DNA of 64,000 nt from Hyphomicrobiales bacterium (GTDB taxonomy: Bacteria; Pseudomonadota; Alphaproteobacteria; Rhizobiales; Rhizobiaceae). This document shows positions 1-7,976 of the stretch, in pieces; the stretch's first letter is position 1; every line of letters begins with the position of its first letter. The stretch covers positions 155,332 to 219,331 of the forward strand of contig UCCA01000001.1 in the NCBI GenBank assembly GCA_900470805.1, in the 5' to 3' direction. The translations under genes were made by a program, and so were the position numbers. Under the pieces are notes generated by a model, which made no database searches, was not told the origin of the DNA, and saw nothing but the letters and a program-made list of their open reading frames with translations.

Positions 1-349
1 TCAACTGATACAGAAAGGTCCGGTCGATGGTCCGACGCTTGCGATCAGTACATCGTCGTGTGGTTGCCAGGACGCCGACGGCGCTTTGAGTTCGCTGTTC
101 CATTCCGGCAGCAGTTGGACGATTGCGTCGAAGCCCGAGATCGACGGCCTTTTGGAGGAAGCCGGATCTTCGTCGAATGAAGCGACCCGCCTTGGCGATT
201 ATGAAAAGGTAAGCCAGTTCATCGCAGCCGAAGTTCCGACCATTCCCCTTTATCAGATGGCCGCGATCTACGGCGCGAGCAAGAAACTTGAATTCACGCC
301 GACGCCCAACGAAAGCTTTTTCCTCAATCGCATGAGCTGGGCTGACTGA
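1..349 (+). CDS. ABC transporter substrate-binding protein, family 5 (peptide/opine type), 3' end only
   Basis: The frame is already open at base 2 and closes at 349, leaving about 115 C-terminal residues. The fragment has the end-of-protein pattern of family 5 (DppA/OppA-like) periplasmic binding proteins: a helical stretch with DYEKVSQFIAAEVPTIPLYQ, where the IPLY(Q) motif near the C-terminus is characteristic, followed by a short tail ending in NRMSWAD. It would bind peptides, opines or similar ligands in the periplasm for an ABC importer whose other genes lie outside the window. A strong hairpin follows the stop, so this is probably the last gene of its transcript. The N-terminus and signal peptide are not visible. 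Confidence 0.8.
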   Translation, partial: QLIQKGPVDGPTLAISTSSCGCQDADGALSSLFHSGSSWTIASKPEIDGLLEEAGSSSNEATRLGDYEKVSQFIAAEVPTIPLYQMAAIYGASKKLEFTPTPNESFFLNRMSWAD

Positions 350-363
350 GGACCCGAAACGCT

Positions 364-395
364 GAGCGGGGATGCCTGACGCCTCCCCGCTCTTT
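364..395. terminator. Bidirectional intrinsic terminator between convergent genes
   Basis: A perfect 9-bp inverted repeat, GAGCGGGGA (364-372) with TCCCCGCTC (384-392) around an 11-nt loop, is followed by TTT on the plus strand. It sits between a plus-strand gene ending at 349 and a minus-strand gene ending at 495, the usual place for a shared terminator. Confidence 0.8.
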
Positions 396-494
396 GCTGA
401 ATTATCTCACTCCGGATGATATAATTGCGGTCGGTTATCGAAAACTCGACCGAGGATTTGCATCGCCCCGCCCAAAAGATGCGGCATCGTTGTC

Positions 495-1565
495 TTATCG
501 GCGCATTAGTGGCAACAACTGGTCGCCCTGTCGCTTGATCTCTTCGAGATAGGGTGTGTCCGACAGGACGAAATGAGTGATGCCGAGAGCCTCGTAGTTT
601 TTTAGCGAGCGGGCCACGTCTTCGGCGGAACCGACGAGCCAGGTGGTGCCAGCACCACCGCCGCCGTGTTTTCCGGGTGCTGTATACAGGTTTTCGTCCA
701 GCACGTTGCCGCGTTCGTGAAGGTCGAGCAGGCGCCGTTGTCCGACCGCGACTGTGCGCCGGTGATCCTGCCATTCTCCAGCTCTACCTTTGGCCATCGT
801 CTCGACCTTTGCCTCGGCATCCCGCCAAGCCTGCGCCGTCGTGCTCCGCACCAGGGTGGTGATCCGCAGGCCGAATTCCAGTGGCGGCAGATCACGGTCG
901 AGCGTTTTGCTCAATACCTTGAGCCGTTCTATGCGCTCCCGCACGCCGTCCAGCGGTTCGCCCCAGAAGAGCTGGACGTCTGCCTCCGTGGCGGCCACGC
1001 GTTCGGCTGCGTCTGACGCACCGCCAAAGTAGAGCTTCGGGTGACGGCGTCCCTCCCTGTGGGTGATGCGGGGCTGCACTGTCGAACCGGTGACCTGGAA
1101 ATGCTCGCCGGCAGAAGTCACGTCCTCACCTGTCCAGAGTCGGCGCACAAGACGCATGAACTCCTTGGTCCTGGCATAGCGATGGTTCTGATCGCCTTCG
1201 CTGTCGCCATAAGCGGCAAGATTATCTTGCCCCGAGACGATGTTGACGCGGATGCGGCCTTCGGTGAGCTGATCCAGCGTTGCAGCTGCCGACGCGAAAT
1301 TGGCTGGACGCCAGTAGCCCGGGCGAATCGCGATCAGTGGCTCGAAGGTCTTTGTCCGCGCTGCAATCGCCGCTGCAACAGTGAACGTGTCGGGACGTCC
1401 CCACCCGGTGCCGATCAGCGCGCCTTTCCAACCGTGATCCTCTAGGGCTTTTGCTTGTGTCGTCAGTGCCTCGAGGCTGTTGTGGCCAGCTGTTGCTGTG
1501 TCGCCGCGATGGCCGGCTTTGATGTCGTTCGGGATGTACCAGAGAAATTCCGATGCGTTGCTCAT
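495..1565 (-). CDS. LLM class flavin-dependent monooxygenase, SsuD-like
   Basis: A 356-residue bacterial luciferase-like monooxygenase. Family members use reduced FMN and oxygen to cleave the C-S bond of alkanesulfonates or similar substrates, releasing sulfite for growth. Visible marks are the N-terminal beta strand EFLWYIPND, the substrate/flavin segment IRPGYWRPANFASAAATLDQ at roughly residues 80-98 with EGRIRVNIVSGQ after it, and a C-terminal GSAEDVARSLKNYEALGITHFVLS typical of SsuD-type enzymes. Length is slightly below SsuD (about 380). It lies 56 bp downstream of a nitroreductase on the same strand and is divergent from a second LLM enzyme and an SsuABC-like importer. The substrate is inferred from context. 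Confidence 0.88.
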   Translation of the reverse strand: MSNASEFLWYIPNDIKAGHRGDTATAGHNSLEALTTQAKALEDHGWKGALIGTGWGRPDTFTVAAAIAARTKTFEPLIAIRPGYWRPANFASAAATLDQLTEGRIRVNIVSGQDNLAAYGDSEGDQNHRYARTKEFMRLVRRLWTGEDVTSAGEHFQVTGSTVQPRITHREGRRHPKLYFGGASDAAERVAATEADVQLFWGEPLDGVRERIERLKVLSKTLDRDLPPLEFGLRITTLVRSTTAQAWRDAEAKVETMAKGRAGEWQDHRRTVAVGQRRLLDLHERGNVLDENLYTAPGKHGGGGAGTTWLVGSAEDVARSLKNYEALGITHFVLSDTPYLEEIKRQGDQLLPLMRR

Positions 1566-1621
1566 GCGATGGCCTGCGTGTCTATCTCTGGAGTTGATGC
1601 GGAATGGCGTCGGCTTCTTTG

Positions 1622-2470
1622 CTACCTCAAAGCGAAGCCGAGCTTTCGCACGACGTCCTTCAGCAAATGCCGCCCCTTCAACGATTGCACGGTGGCGATG
1701 CGGTTGGTGACCTGTTCCGTCCAGCCGATCTGCGGCATTGCCTGTTCGGCCTGAAAGGTCTTCAGAACGGCATCATAGTCGGCAAGTGAGCGCCTCGGCG
1801 CGGTCTCGCCGTATCGCTCGTGATGAACGACAGCCGATCTTGATAGCCTCGGTTTGACGCCAGCCGGGCGTGCTGGGTCGGGTGCGCCGACCGTCAGTCC
1901 GAAAACCGCAATGGCACCCTCCGGCAGGCCGAGTTCCTTTGCCACCAATTCAGGATTATTGCGCAGCGCACCGATGTAGCACGTACCGAAGCCGAGCGAT
2001 TCCAGCGCCACCACGGCATTCTGTGCCGCCAAGGCGGCATCGATCACGCCGAGAAGAAAGCTTTCGAGATAGTCGAGACCTTCGGCGCCGCCGCCGCGCT
2101 CGGTGGCTATGGCGCGAGGTCGGGCGAGATCGGCGATCCAGACTAGCAGAAGCGGCGCTTCGGCAATCTGCCGCTGATTGCCTGCAACTGCATTCAGCCG
2201 CGCCTTTTTCTCCGTGTCCTCGACGACGACGACACTCCAGGCCTGAAGGTTGGAAGAAGTCGGTGCCGATTGCGCCGCCGTAATGGCGATATCGACGACC
2301 TCCGTCGGTACGGGCGAGGGCAGATAACTGCGGACGCTGCGGTGAGACAGGATTGCGTCGAGCGTCTCATTCCACGTGCCGGAGATTGCCGGCCCGCCAC
2401 GATACCGCTCCCGGGCCAGCGCATCGAGGCGATCGTCAACGGGGGATGCCAAAACGGTGGATAGCGTCAT
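1622..2470 (-). CDS. Nitroreductase-family NADPH-dependent FMN oxidoreductase
   Basis: A 282-residue member of the NfsA/FRP-like nitroreductase fold. The N-terminal SHRSVRSYLPSPVP is the classic R-S-x-R FMN-binding start, AAQSAPTSSNLQAWSVVVV follows, and GFGTCYIGALRNNPE is the mid-protein loop of this family. The start at 2470 is preferred over an upstream in-frame ATG because GGAGACAG precedes it at proper spacing and the extra 22 residues look non-coding. It is first in a two-gene minus-strand unit with the LLM monooxygenase. A plausible role is to supply reduced flavin to the neighbouring monooxygenases, since two-component LLM enzymes need a flavin reductase and no SsuE homologue is visible. 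That role is inference. Confidence 0.85.
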   Translation of the reverse strand: MTLSTVLASPVDDRLDALARERYRGGPAISGTWNETLDAILSHRSVRSYLPSPVPTEVVDIAITAAQSAPTSSNLQAWSVVVVEDTEKKARLNAVAGNQRQIAEAPLLLVWIADLARPRAIATERGGGAEGLDYLESFLLGVIDAALAAQNAVVALESLGFGTCYIGALRNNPELVAKELGLPEGAIAVFGLTVGAPDPARPAGVKPRLSRSAVVHHERYGETAPRRSLADYDAVLKTFQAEQAMPQIGWTEQVTNRIATVQSLKGRHLLKDVVRKLGFALR

Positions 2471-2642
2471 CTCTGTCTCCTTCTCATGCACGCGCCCGAC
2501 GATTTGTGGCCAGAATATTGCCCGCCTAAGTGGCATCTATCCAACCATAATAGTTTCCAGATGCGCGATGAAATAGATTATAATTTCTATAGATAATATC
2601 GCTTTGATTTAGGCTAGCCGCTCCTTCCGAAGGGAGATCGAC
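2471..2642. promoter_or_regulatory. Divergent promoter region of the organosulfur block
   Basis: This 172-bp spacer separates the minus-strand nitroreductase/LLM unit from the plus-strand LLM/ABC operon. Bases 2565-2605 are strikingly AT-rich for this genome and contain TATAAT-like hexamers on both strands (ATTATAAT and ATAATAT), suited to back-to-back promoters. A GGGAG Shine-Dalgarno at 2634-2638 decides the GTG start at 2643. No regulator gene is adjacent, so control is probably by a distant sulfur regulator. Confidence 0.5.
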
Positions 2643-3998
2643 GTGGGAATCAATGCCAGGCAACTGAAACTCGGTGCTTTTCTCTATCCGACGGGTCACC
2701 ATGTCGCAGCATGGCGCCATCCCGACGCGCAGGCAGATGCCGGCTCGAACTTCGCGCACTATGTCGAACTGGCAAAGTTGGCCGAGGCTGCGAAATTCGA
2801 TCTCATCTTCATGGCCGATGGGGTCGGCACGCGCGGTAACGATACCGAGGCCTTGAGCCGGACGGCGACGCGGTACGTCGCGCAGTTCGAGCCTATCACG
2901 CTTCTTTCCGCACTTGCGGCAGTCACCAAGCGCATAGGCTTTGTCGCAACGGCATCGACGTCCTACAACGAGCCATACCATATTGCCCGCAAGTTTGCCT
3001 CGCTGGATCATATCAGCGGCGGCCGGGCCGGTTGGAATCTCGTTACGTCTTCAAGCGAACACGAGGCTCACAATTTTGGTCGTGACGAGCACTATGCACA
3101 TGCCGAGCGCTACGCGCGGGCGGAGGAGTTCGCCGATGTCGTGCGCGGACTTTGGGACACTTGGGAAGACGATGCCTTTCCGCGTGACAAGCAGAGTGGC
3201 GTCTTCTACGACCCGGACAAGCAGCACATCCTCAATCACACCGGACAATTCTTCAAGGTTCGCGGGCCGCTAAACGTCGCCCGCGCTCCCCAGGGGCATC
3301 CAGTGGTCGTTCAAGCCGGCTCTTCGGAGCCGGGCAAGGAACTGGCAGCGCGTACTGCCGAGGTCGTCTTTACAGCACACCAGACATTTGAAGACGCTCG
3401 TAGTTTCTATACCGACCTGAAGAGCCGCCTCGGCAAATACGGCCGCGATGGCGAGACGCTCAAGATCATGCCCGGGATATTTCCCGTCGTCGGACGAACG
3501 ATCGCCGAGGCAGAGGAGAAGTTCGAGCAGATCCAGGAACTCATCCACCCGGTCGTTGGCCTCTCGCTGTTGAGCGGCATGGCTGGTGGCATCGATCTTT
3601 CGGCCCATCCGCTGGATGGACCTATCCCCGAGGTGCCGGAGACCAACGCCAGCAAGAGCCGACAGCAGCTCCTTCTGGATCTCGCCAGGCGCGAAAAACT
3701 CACCATTCGTCAGCTTTATCTGCGCATTGCCGGTGCCCGTGGCCATCGGCAGATTGTCGGCACGGCGGCCCAGATTGCCGACGAGATGCAGCACTGGTTC
3801 GACGATGGTGCGGCCGACGGTTTCAACATCATGCCGCCGCATCTGCCCGTCGGTCTGCGCGACTTCGTCGATCTTGTGATCCCGGAGTTGCGCTGCCGGA
3901 AGATATTCCGAAGCGAATACGAAGGCGGCACGCTCCGCGAAAATCTCGGCTTGCGCGTTCCGCAGCACCCGGCCCGTCACCCGCTTGCGGCAGAATAG
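2643..3998 (+). CDS. LLM flavin-dependent monooxygenase, NtaA/SnaA/DszA type
   Basis: A 451-residue monooxygenase of the large LLM subfamily (nitrilotriacetate, pristinamycin and dibenzothiophene-sulfone monooxygenases). Family marks are GAFLYPTGHHVAAWRHP at the N-terminus, ARKFASLDHISGGRAGWNLV near residues 118-138, GHPVVVQAGSS, and the C-terminal DGFNIMPPHLP with REN(L)GLR. It starts with GTG behind a good Shine-Dalgarno and is 9 bp ahead of an SsuB-like ATPase, so it is the first gene of a five-gene operon with a sulfonate-type importer. It probably oxidises the imported organosulfur compound with reduced flavin; the exact substrate cannot be read from sequence. Confidence 0.9.
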   Translation: MGINARQLKLGAFLYPTGHHVAAWRHPDAQADAGSNFAHYVELAKLAEAAKFDLIFMADGVGTRGNDTEALSRTATRYVAQFEPITLLSALAAVTKRIGFVATASTSYNEPYHIARKFASLDHISGGRAGWNLVTSSSEHEAHNFGRDEHYAHAERYARAEEFADVVRGLWDTWEDDAFPRDKQSGVFYDPDKQHILNHTGQFFKVRGPLNVARAPQGHPVVVQAGSSEPGKELAARTAEVVFTAHQTFEDARSFYTDLKSRLGKYGRDGETLKIMPGIFPVVGRTIAEAEEKFEQIQELIHPVVGLSLLSGMAGGIDLSAHPLDGPIPEVPETNASKSRQQLLLDLARREKLTIRQLYLRIAGARGHRQIVGTAAQIADEMQHWFDDGAADGFNIMPPHLPVGLRDFVDLVIPELRCRKIFRSEYEGGTLRENLGLRVPQHPARHPLAAE

Positions 3999-4007
3999 GA
4001 GACAACC

Positions 4008-4844
4008 ATGACTTCAAACCACCTTCAAGTCGATCACGTCACCCGCAACTTCAAGCTGGACACGGGCACATTAACCGCGCTTGCGGATGTCAGCCTCGAC
4101 GTCGCCAAGGGAGAGTTTGTCACCATCGTTGGCGCCAGCGGTTGCGGCAAGTCGACGTTGCTGCGGCTGCTGGCGGGGCTCGATGTGACCAGCGCTGGCA
4201 CGGTTCGCCACGCCGGGGAGGTCGTGGCCGAGCCCAGCCTTGATCGCGGTATCGTGTTCCAAGAGCCTCGACTGTTTCCATGGCTGACCGTTGAGCAGAA
4301 CGTGGCGCTCGGTCTGTTGAACAGCAAGCTGCCGAAGGCACGCAAGGCCGAACTGGTAAATGAGCATCTCGAACTTGTTGGTCTGGTCGGTTTCGGCGGC
4401 GCCTATCCCCACCAACTTTCCGGCGGCATGGCGCAACGCGCCGGCATCGCCCGTGGCCTTGTCAGCCGGCCCAATGTTCTCCTGCTCGACGAACCGTTCG
4501 GCGCCCTCGATGCCATCACCAAGGCACGTCTGCAGGACGAGCTGCAGGAGATCTGGGCAAAGGAAAACGTGACGATGGTGCTGGTGACGCATGACGTTGA
4601 AGAAGCCGTCTATCTCGGGGACCGCGTGGTTGTCATGTCACCGCGCCCGGGTCGTATCAGAGAGATCGTGCCCGTGAAGCTCGCACGTCCGCGCCGGCGG
4701 ACATCAAGCGAGAGCGTTGCCGTCCGAGACCGCGTCCTGGGAAGTCTTCACGAGACCACCGAACCGGCGCAGCCCTCGTCCATCCCGTCGCCGCAGACCC
4801 CGGAATGGGACCGTCCGAAGCCCGCAGTGGCGCTCGCACACTAA
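4008..4844 (+). CDS. ABC transporter ATP-binding protein, SsuB/TauB-like
   Basis: A 278-residue ATPase with Walker A GASGCGKST, Q-loop FQEPRLFPWLTV, signature LSGGMAQR, Walker B VLLLDEPFGALDA and the H-loop VTHDVEEA. The FPWLTVEQNV stretch and short length are typical of the nitrate/sulfonate/taurine (NrtD/SsuB/TauB) group. The last 50 residues are Pro/Ser-rich and unlikely to be catalytic. It lies between an LLM monooxygenase and its solute-binding protein in one operon. It should power uptake of a sulfonate or related ester across the inner membrane with the two permeases at 5964 and 6789. Confidence 0.92.
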   Translation: MTSNHLQVDHVTRNFKLDTGTLTALADVSLDVAKGEFVTIVGASGCGKSTLLRLLAGLDVTSAGTVRHAGEVVAEPSLDRGIVFQEPRLFPWLTVEQNVALGLLNSKLPKARKAELVNEHLELVGLVGFGGAYPHQLSGGMAQRAGIARGLVSRPNVLLLDEPFGALDAITKARLQDELQEIWAKENVTMVLVTHDVEEAVYLGDRVVVMSPRPGRIREIVPVKLARPRRRTSSESVAVRDRVLGSLHETTEPAQPSSIPSPQTPEWDRPKPAVALAH

Positions 4845-4866
4845 TTTTCATCAACGGAGCATTGTC

Positions 4867-5943
4867 ATGAGATCAGCAATTTTAACTCGCTTGGCCGCCG
4901 GCCTCGCTCTTCTTGTTGCGGCCGGGTCGCTTCCGGCAAAGGCGGAAGATCCCTTGGTTATCCACGTCGGCTATGCCGCGATTGGCGTCGACAATCGTCC
5001 CTATGCGGAAGGAACCTCCGCAGCGACGGCGCGGGCGGGCGAATTTCTGGAGAAGGAATTCGCCAACGACCCGAACGTCAAGATCGAATGGACCTTCTTC
5101 AAGGGGGCGGGTCCTGCCGTCAATGAGGGCTTCGCCAATGATCAGCTCGACTTCGCCTATCAAGGCGATCTGCCGTCACTCATCGGCCGCGCAACCGGCC
5201 TTAAGACGAAATATCTGCTGGCAAGCGGCGCCCGCAAACCTTTGTATCTGGCGGTCGCCAAGGATTCGGGCATCAAGTCGATCGAAGATCTGAAGGGCAG
5301 GAAGATCGCGCTGCAGCGCGGTACGAACGGGCATCTGGCTGCAATCAAGATCCTTGAGGCCCATGGGCTCAAGGAGCGCGATGTTCAGGTCGTCAATCTC
5401 GACAGCGCCGGCACGGTGGCCGCCCTGACCAGCAAGGACATCGACGCCGCCTTCGGTGACACGCAGCTGATCAATCTTGCTGCAAAGGGTGCGGCCGATG
5501 TCATCTACACGACAAAAGGTGATGACCCGCGTTTTGGTCGCAATGCCGGCATCATCGGCCGCCAGGCCTTCATCGATGCGCATCCCGAGATTACCCAGCG
5601 AGTGGTCGATGCGTTCGTCAAGGCTGCGAAATGGTCCTCGGACGAGCCGAACCGCGCCGAACAGTTCGAGCTTTGGCACAAGTCCGGCACGGCCATCCCG
5701 ATCCTCGAAGAATATTTCAAGGGCGATACGCTTGCCTACCGCAATTCGCCGTTGATCGATGACCTGCTTGTCTCGCAATACAAGGAGCAGGCCGCCAAGA
5801 GCAAGGAGTTCGGGCTGATCCGCCGTGACGTCGATCTCGATGGCTGGTTCGATCCGAGCTATCTCAAGAACGCGCTCGAGCGTCTGGGCGTGAAGGGCTC
5901 TTGGCAAGCCTACGGGGCCGACGGCAAGCCCGCCGCCTCATAA
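4867..5943 (+). CDS. ABC transporter substrate-binding protein, aliphatic sulfonate (SsuA) type
   Basis: A 358-residue periplasmic binding protein. The ATG at 4867 begins a classical Sec signal (RSAILTRLAAGLALLVAAGS, cleavage after PAKA). A longer frame opens inside the preceding ATPase gene but lacks a ribosome site. Mature features match SsuA/NMT1-like proteins: an early VGYAAIGVDNRPYAEG, LDFAYQGDLPSLIGR, a GRKIALQRGTNGHLAAIKIL hinge, and DIDAAFGDTQ. It captures the ligand for the SsuB-like ATPase upstream and the permease pair downstream. The ligand is probably a sulfonate or sulfate-ester type compound, by family and context only. Confidence 0.9.
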   Translation: MRSAILTRLAAGLALLVAAGSLPAKAEDPLVIHVGYAAIGVDNRPYAEGTSAATARAGEFLEKEFANDPNVKIEWTFFKGAGPAVNEGFANDQLDFAYQGDLPSLIGRATGLKTKYLLASGARKPLYLAVAKDSGIKSIEDLKGRKIALQRGTNGHLAAIKILEAHGLKERDVQVVNLDSAGTVAALTSKDIDAAFGDTQLINLAAKGAADVIYTTKGDDPRFGRNAGIIGRQAFIDAHPEITQRVVDAFVKAAKWSSDEPNRAEQFELWHKSGTAIPILEEYFKGDTLAYRNSPLIDDLLVSQYKEQAAKSKEFGLIRRDVDLDGWFDPSYLKNALERLGVKGSWQAYGADGKPAAS

Positions 5944-5963
5944 GATCGTAGGGAAAAGCAGCC

Positions 5964-6785
5964 ATGGCAATCGATATCGGACTCGGCCAACGCACGCGCG
6001 TCTCGATGTGGCGAAGCGATGCGCTTGCCTGGCTGGCAAGGGGGGACGCGCTTCTCCTTCCCCTCTTTCTCGTCGGAATGTGGTGGGTCGCCTCGGCAAA
6101 CGGCTGGCTTCCGGAGCAGATACTCCCGGCACCAGCCTATGTCGTGGAGACCGGTCGAGATATGATCTCGACGGGGGAATTGTTTTATCATGCCGGTGTT
6201 AGCCTGCTGCGCGTGCTGGTCGGCTTCTCGATTGGTGCCACGCTCGGCATGGCGCTGGGTGTTGCCATGGGCCTGTCGCCGCGGGTTGAGGACTATGTAA
6301 AACCACTGTTTCTCGCATTCGCGCAAATACCGACGCTCGGATGGATCCCGCTGCTTATGCTGCTTGTCGGCATCGAAGAGGCGCTGAAGATCATCATCAT
6401 CGCCAAGGGCGCCCTGGTTCCGGTGACGCTCAATACGTTTTCCGGCATCCGCAACGTGCCCGCCAAATATCTTGAGGTCGGCAAGGCGCTGCGTTTCAGC
6501 CATTGGCAGACCTTGCGGAACATCGTGCTACCAAGCGCCGTGCCATCGATTTTCACAGGCATTCGATACGGTCTCACGCATGCGTGGACTTCGCTGGTCG
6601 GTGTCGAATTGCTGGCCTCCTCGGAGGGGCTCGGCTACCTGCTCGTCTGGGGCCGCCAGATGTTCTGGCTCGACACGGTCATCATAGCGATGATCGCGAT
6701 CGGCATCATTGGGTTTAGCATGGACAGGGGATTGAACGCCGCAGAGGTGCTGATCCAGCGGTGGAAGAAGGGCGAAGAGGATTAG
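5964..6785 (+). CDS. ABC transporter permease, SsuC/TauC-like (first of two)
   Basis: A 273-residue inner-membrane permease of the BPD_transp_1 family with about six hydrophobic segments starting near residue 25 (LLLPLFLVGMWWVASANGW). The coupling loop is EVGKALRFSHWQTLRNIVLP, the EAA motif that docks on the ATPase. LPAPAYVVE near the N-terminus and TSLVGVELLASSEGLGYLL near the end are typical of the nitrate/sulfonate/taurine group. It is followed after 3 bp by a second permease of the same family. Two different permeases suggest a heterodimeric pore, whereas SsuC normally works as a homodimer. Confidence 0.9.
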   Translation: MAIDIGLGQRTRVSMWRSDALAWLARGDALLLPLFLVGMWWVASANGWLPEQILPAPAYVVETGRDMISTGELFYHAGVSLLRVLVGFSIGATLGMALGVAMGLSPRVEDYVKPLFLAFAQIPTLGWIPLLMLLVGIEEALKIIIIAKGALVPVTLNTFSGIRNVPAKYLEVGKALRFSHWQTLRNIVLPSAVPSIFTGIRYGLTHAWTSLVGVELLASSEGLGYLLVWGRQMFWLDTVIIAMIAIGIIGFSMDRGLNAAEVLIQRWKKGEED

Positions 6786-6788
6786 GCC

Positions 6789-7556
6789 ATGACAGAACAA
6801 TCCTCACGATTTGTCCGCATTCGCCGCGGCCTGACGCTGCCACTTCTCCTGCTCGTAGCATGGGAGGGCTCAAGCCGGTTCGGTCTCGTGGATGTCAGGT
6901 TCCTGCCACCGATCGAAGAGGTCGTGCTGACGGCGAAACGTGAGATCATCGACAATGAGCTCATCTGGCAGCTTGTTTCCAGCCTGCTGCGTAACATCGC
7001 GGGCTTTTTGATCGGTTCGGTATTCGGTGTCGTGGCCGGCACATTATTGTCCGTCAGCCGGCTCGCCGATCGGCTCGCGATGCCCACCTTCAACGGACTT
7101 AAGCAGATTTCGTTGCTCGCCTGGATCCCGCTGATCTCTGTCTGGTTCGGCTTCGGCGAGCAGGCCAAGGTTGTCTTCGTTGCGCTTGCCGCGTTCATTC
7201 CGATTACGCTCAACACCTATGATGGAATCAAGGATGCGCCCAGAGATTTGTTGGAAGTCGCGCGCGCACTTCGGTTTCGACCGTGGCAGACGATCATCAG
7301 AATTTATCTGCCCTCAGCCTTGCCATCGATCGCCACCGGGATCCACCTCGGCCTCATTTACTCTTGGCTCGCAACGGTTGGCGCCGAGTATTTTCTCGCG
7401 GTCGGACCCGGTATTGGTGGCTTGGTGATTGCCGGTCGCGAACGCTTCGACATGGCACTTGTCATGGTGGGTGTCTTTATCCTGGGCCTCATTGGCTTTC
7501 TTTTGAACCGCCTGGCGGGAGCAGCAGAGACCAAACTGCTGCGCTGGCGCGCCTGA
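6789..7556 (+). CDS. ABC transporter permease, SsuC/TauC-like (second of two)
   Basis: A 255-residue inner-membrane permease. Hydrophobic segments begin near residue 12 (LTLPLLLLVAWEGSSRFG), and the EAA coupling loop is EVARALRFRPWQTIIRIYLPSA. The glycine-rich end of the fold is VGAEYFLAVGPGIGGLVI. It is the last gene of the LLM-ssuB-ssuA-permease-permease operon, starting 3 bp after its partner. It shares domain order with the preceding gene but is clearly diverged from it, so this is an old duplication rather than an assembly artefact. Confidence 0.9.
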   Translation: MTEQSSRFVRIRRGLTLPLLLLVAWEGSSRFGLVDVRFLPPIEEVVLTAKREIIDNELIWQLVSSLLRNIAGFLIGSVFGVVAGTLLSVSRLADRLAMPTFNGLKQISLLAWIPLISVWFGFGEQAKVVFVALAAFIPITLNTYDGIKDAPRDLLEVARALRFRPWQTIIRIYLPSALPSIATGIHLGLIYSWLATVGAEYFLAVGPGIGGLVIAGRERFDMALVMVGVFILGLIGFLLNRLAGAAETKLLRWRA

Positions 7557-7865
7557 GCGAAAATGTCCTGTTGCCGCGGTCTTCGGATTGGAGAGCGGTA
7601 CCATTTGCGTTCGATGCATTCCGTCCTTTGTCGGTGGATCGTGATGCGGAGTTGAGACCTGGCTCATTATTCTCGGCACCTTCGCACCAGGACCGGAACG
7701 AAACGGCGAACAGAAGGTGTATGGTAGGGCTCATGCCGTACTGTCGCCGTTTCGTCGGGGCCGATCATTGGGGGTCTGTCAAACAACGCTGCCCCGCCAA
7801 AGCCCCGCTTCAACGGCATCGCTTCGATATCAACCGGTGAGGTCCTTCTTGTCATCGGCCAGAGA
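7557..7865. other. Spacer without a supported gene
   Basis: About 300 bp after the permease operon. Frames on both strands are short, codon use is erratic and none resembles a known protein. No clear terminator follows the permease gene. The stretch ends at a 7-bp inverted repeat, CTGCTCC/GGAGCAG (7866-7884), immediately ahead of the operator at 7883-7922. Confidence 0.5.
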
Positions 7866-7882
7866 CTGCTCCGCAAGGGAGC

Positions 7883-7922
7883 AGCAGAAATAGGCAAGTT
7901 TCAGAGAGAAATGGGTGAGCGC
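7883..7922 (+). promoter_or_regulatory. Candidate AraC-type operator with 21-bp-spaced direct repeats
   Basis: Two near-identical 13-mers, AGAAATAGGCAAG (7886-7898) and AGAAATGGGTGAG (7907-7919), repeat with a centre-to-centre distance of exactly 21 bp, two helical turns, as expected for an AraC-family dimer. The 40-bp block matches the stretch upstream of the AraC gene at 51174-51213 in 34 of 40 positions. It lies 54 bp before the SDR start codon. This looks like a shared binding site, so the AraC regulator at 50251-51132 is the leading candidate for control of this operon. Confidence 0.65.
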
Positions 7923-7976
7923 TTCGTACGGTGTCGGCCTAGCTTCAGGTCACACCAAACGGAGAAATAACGACCC

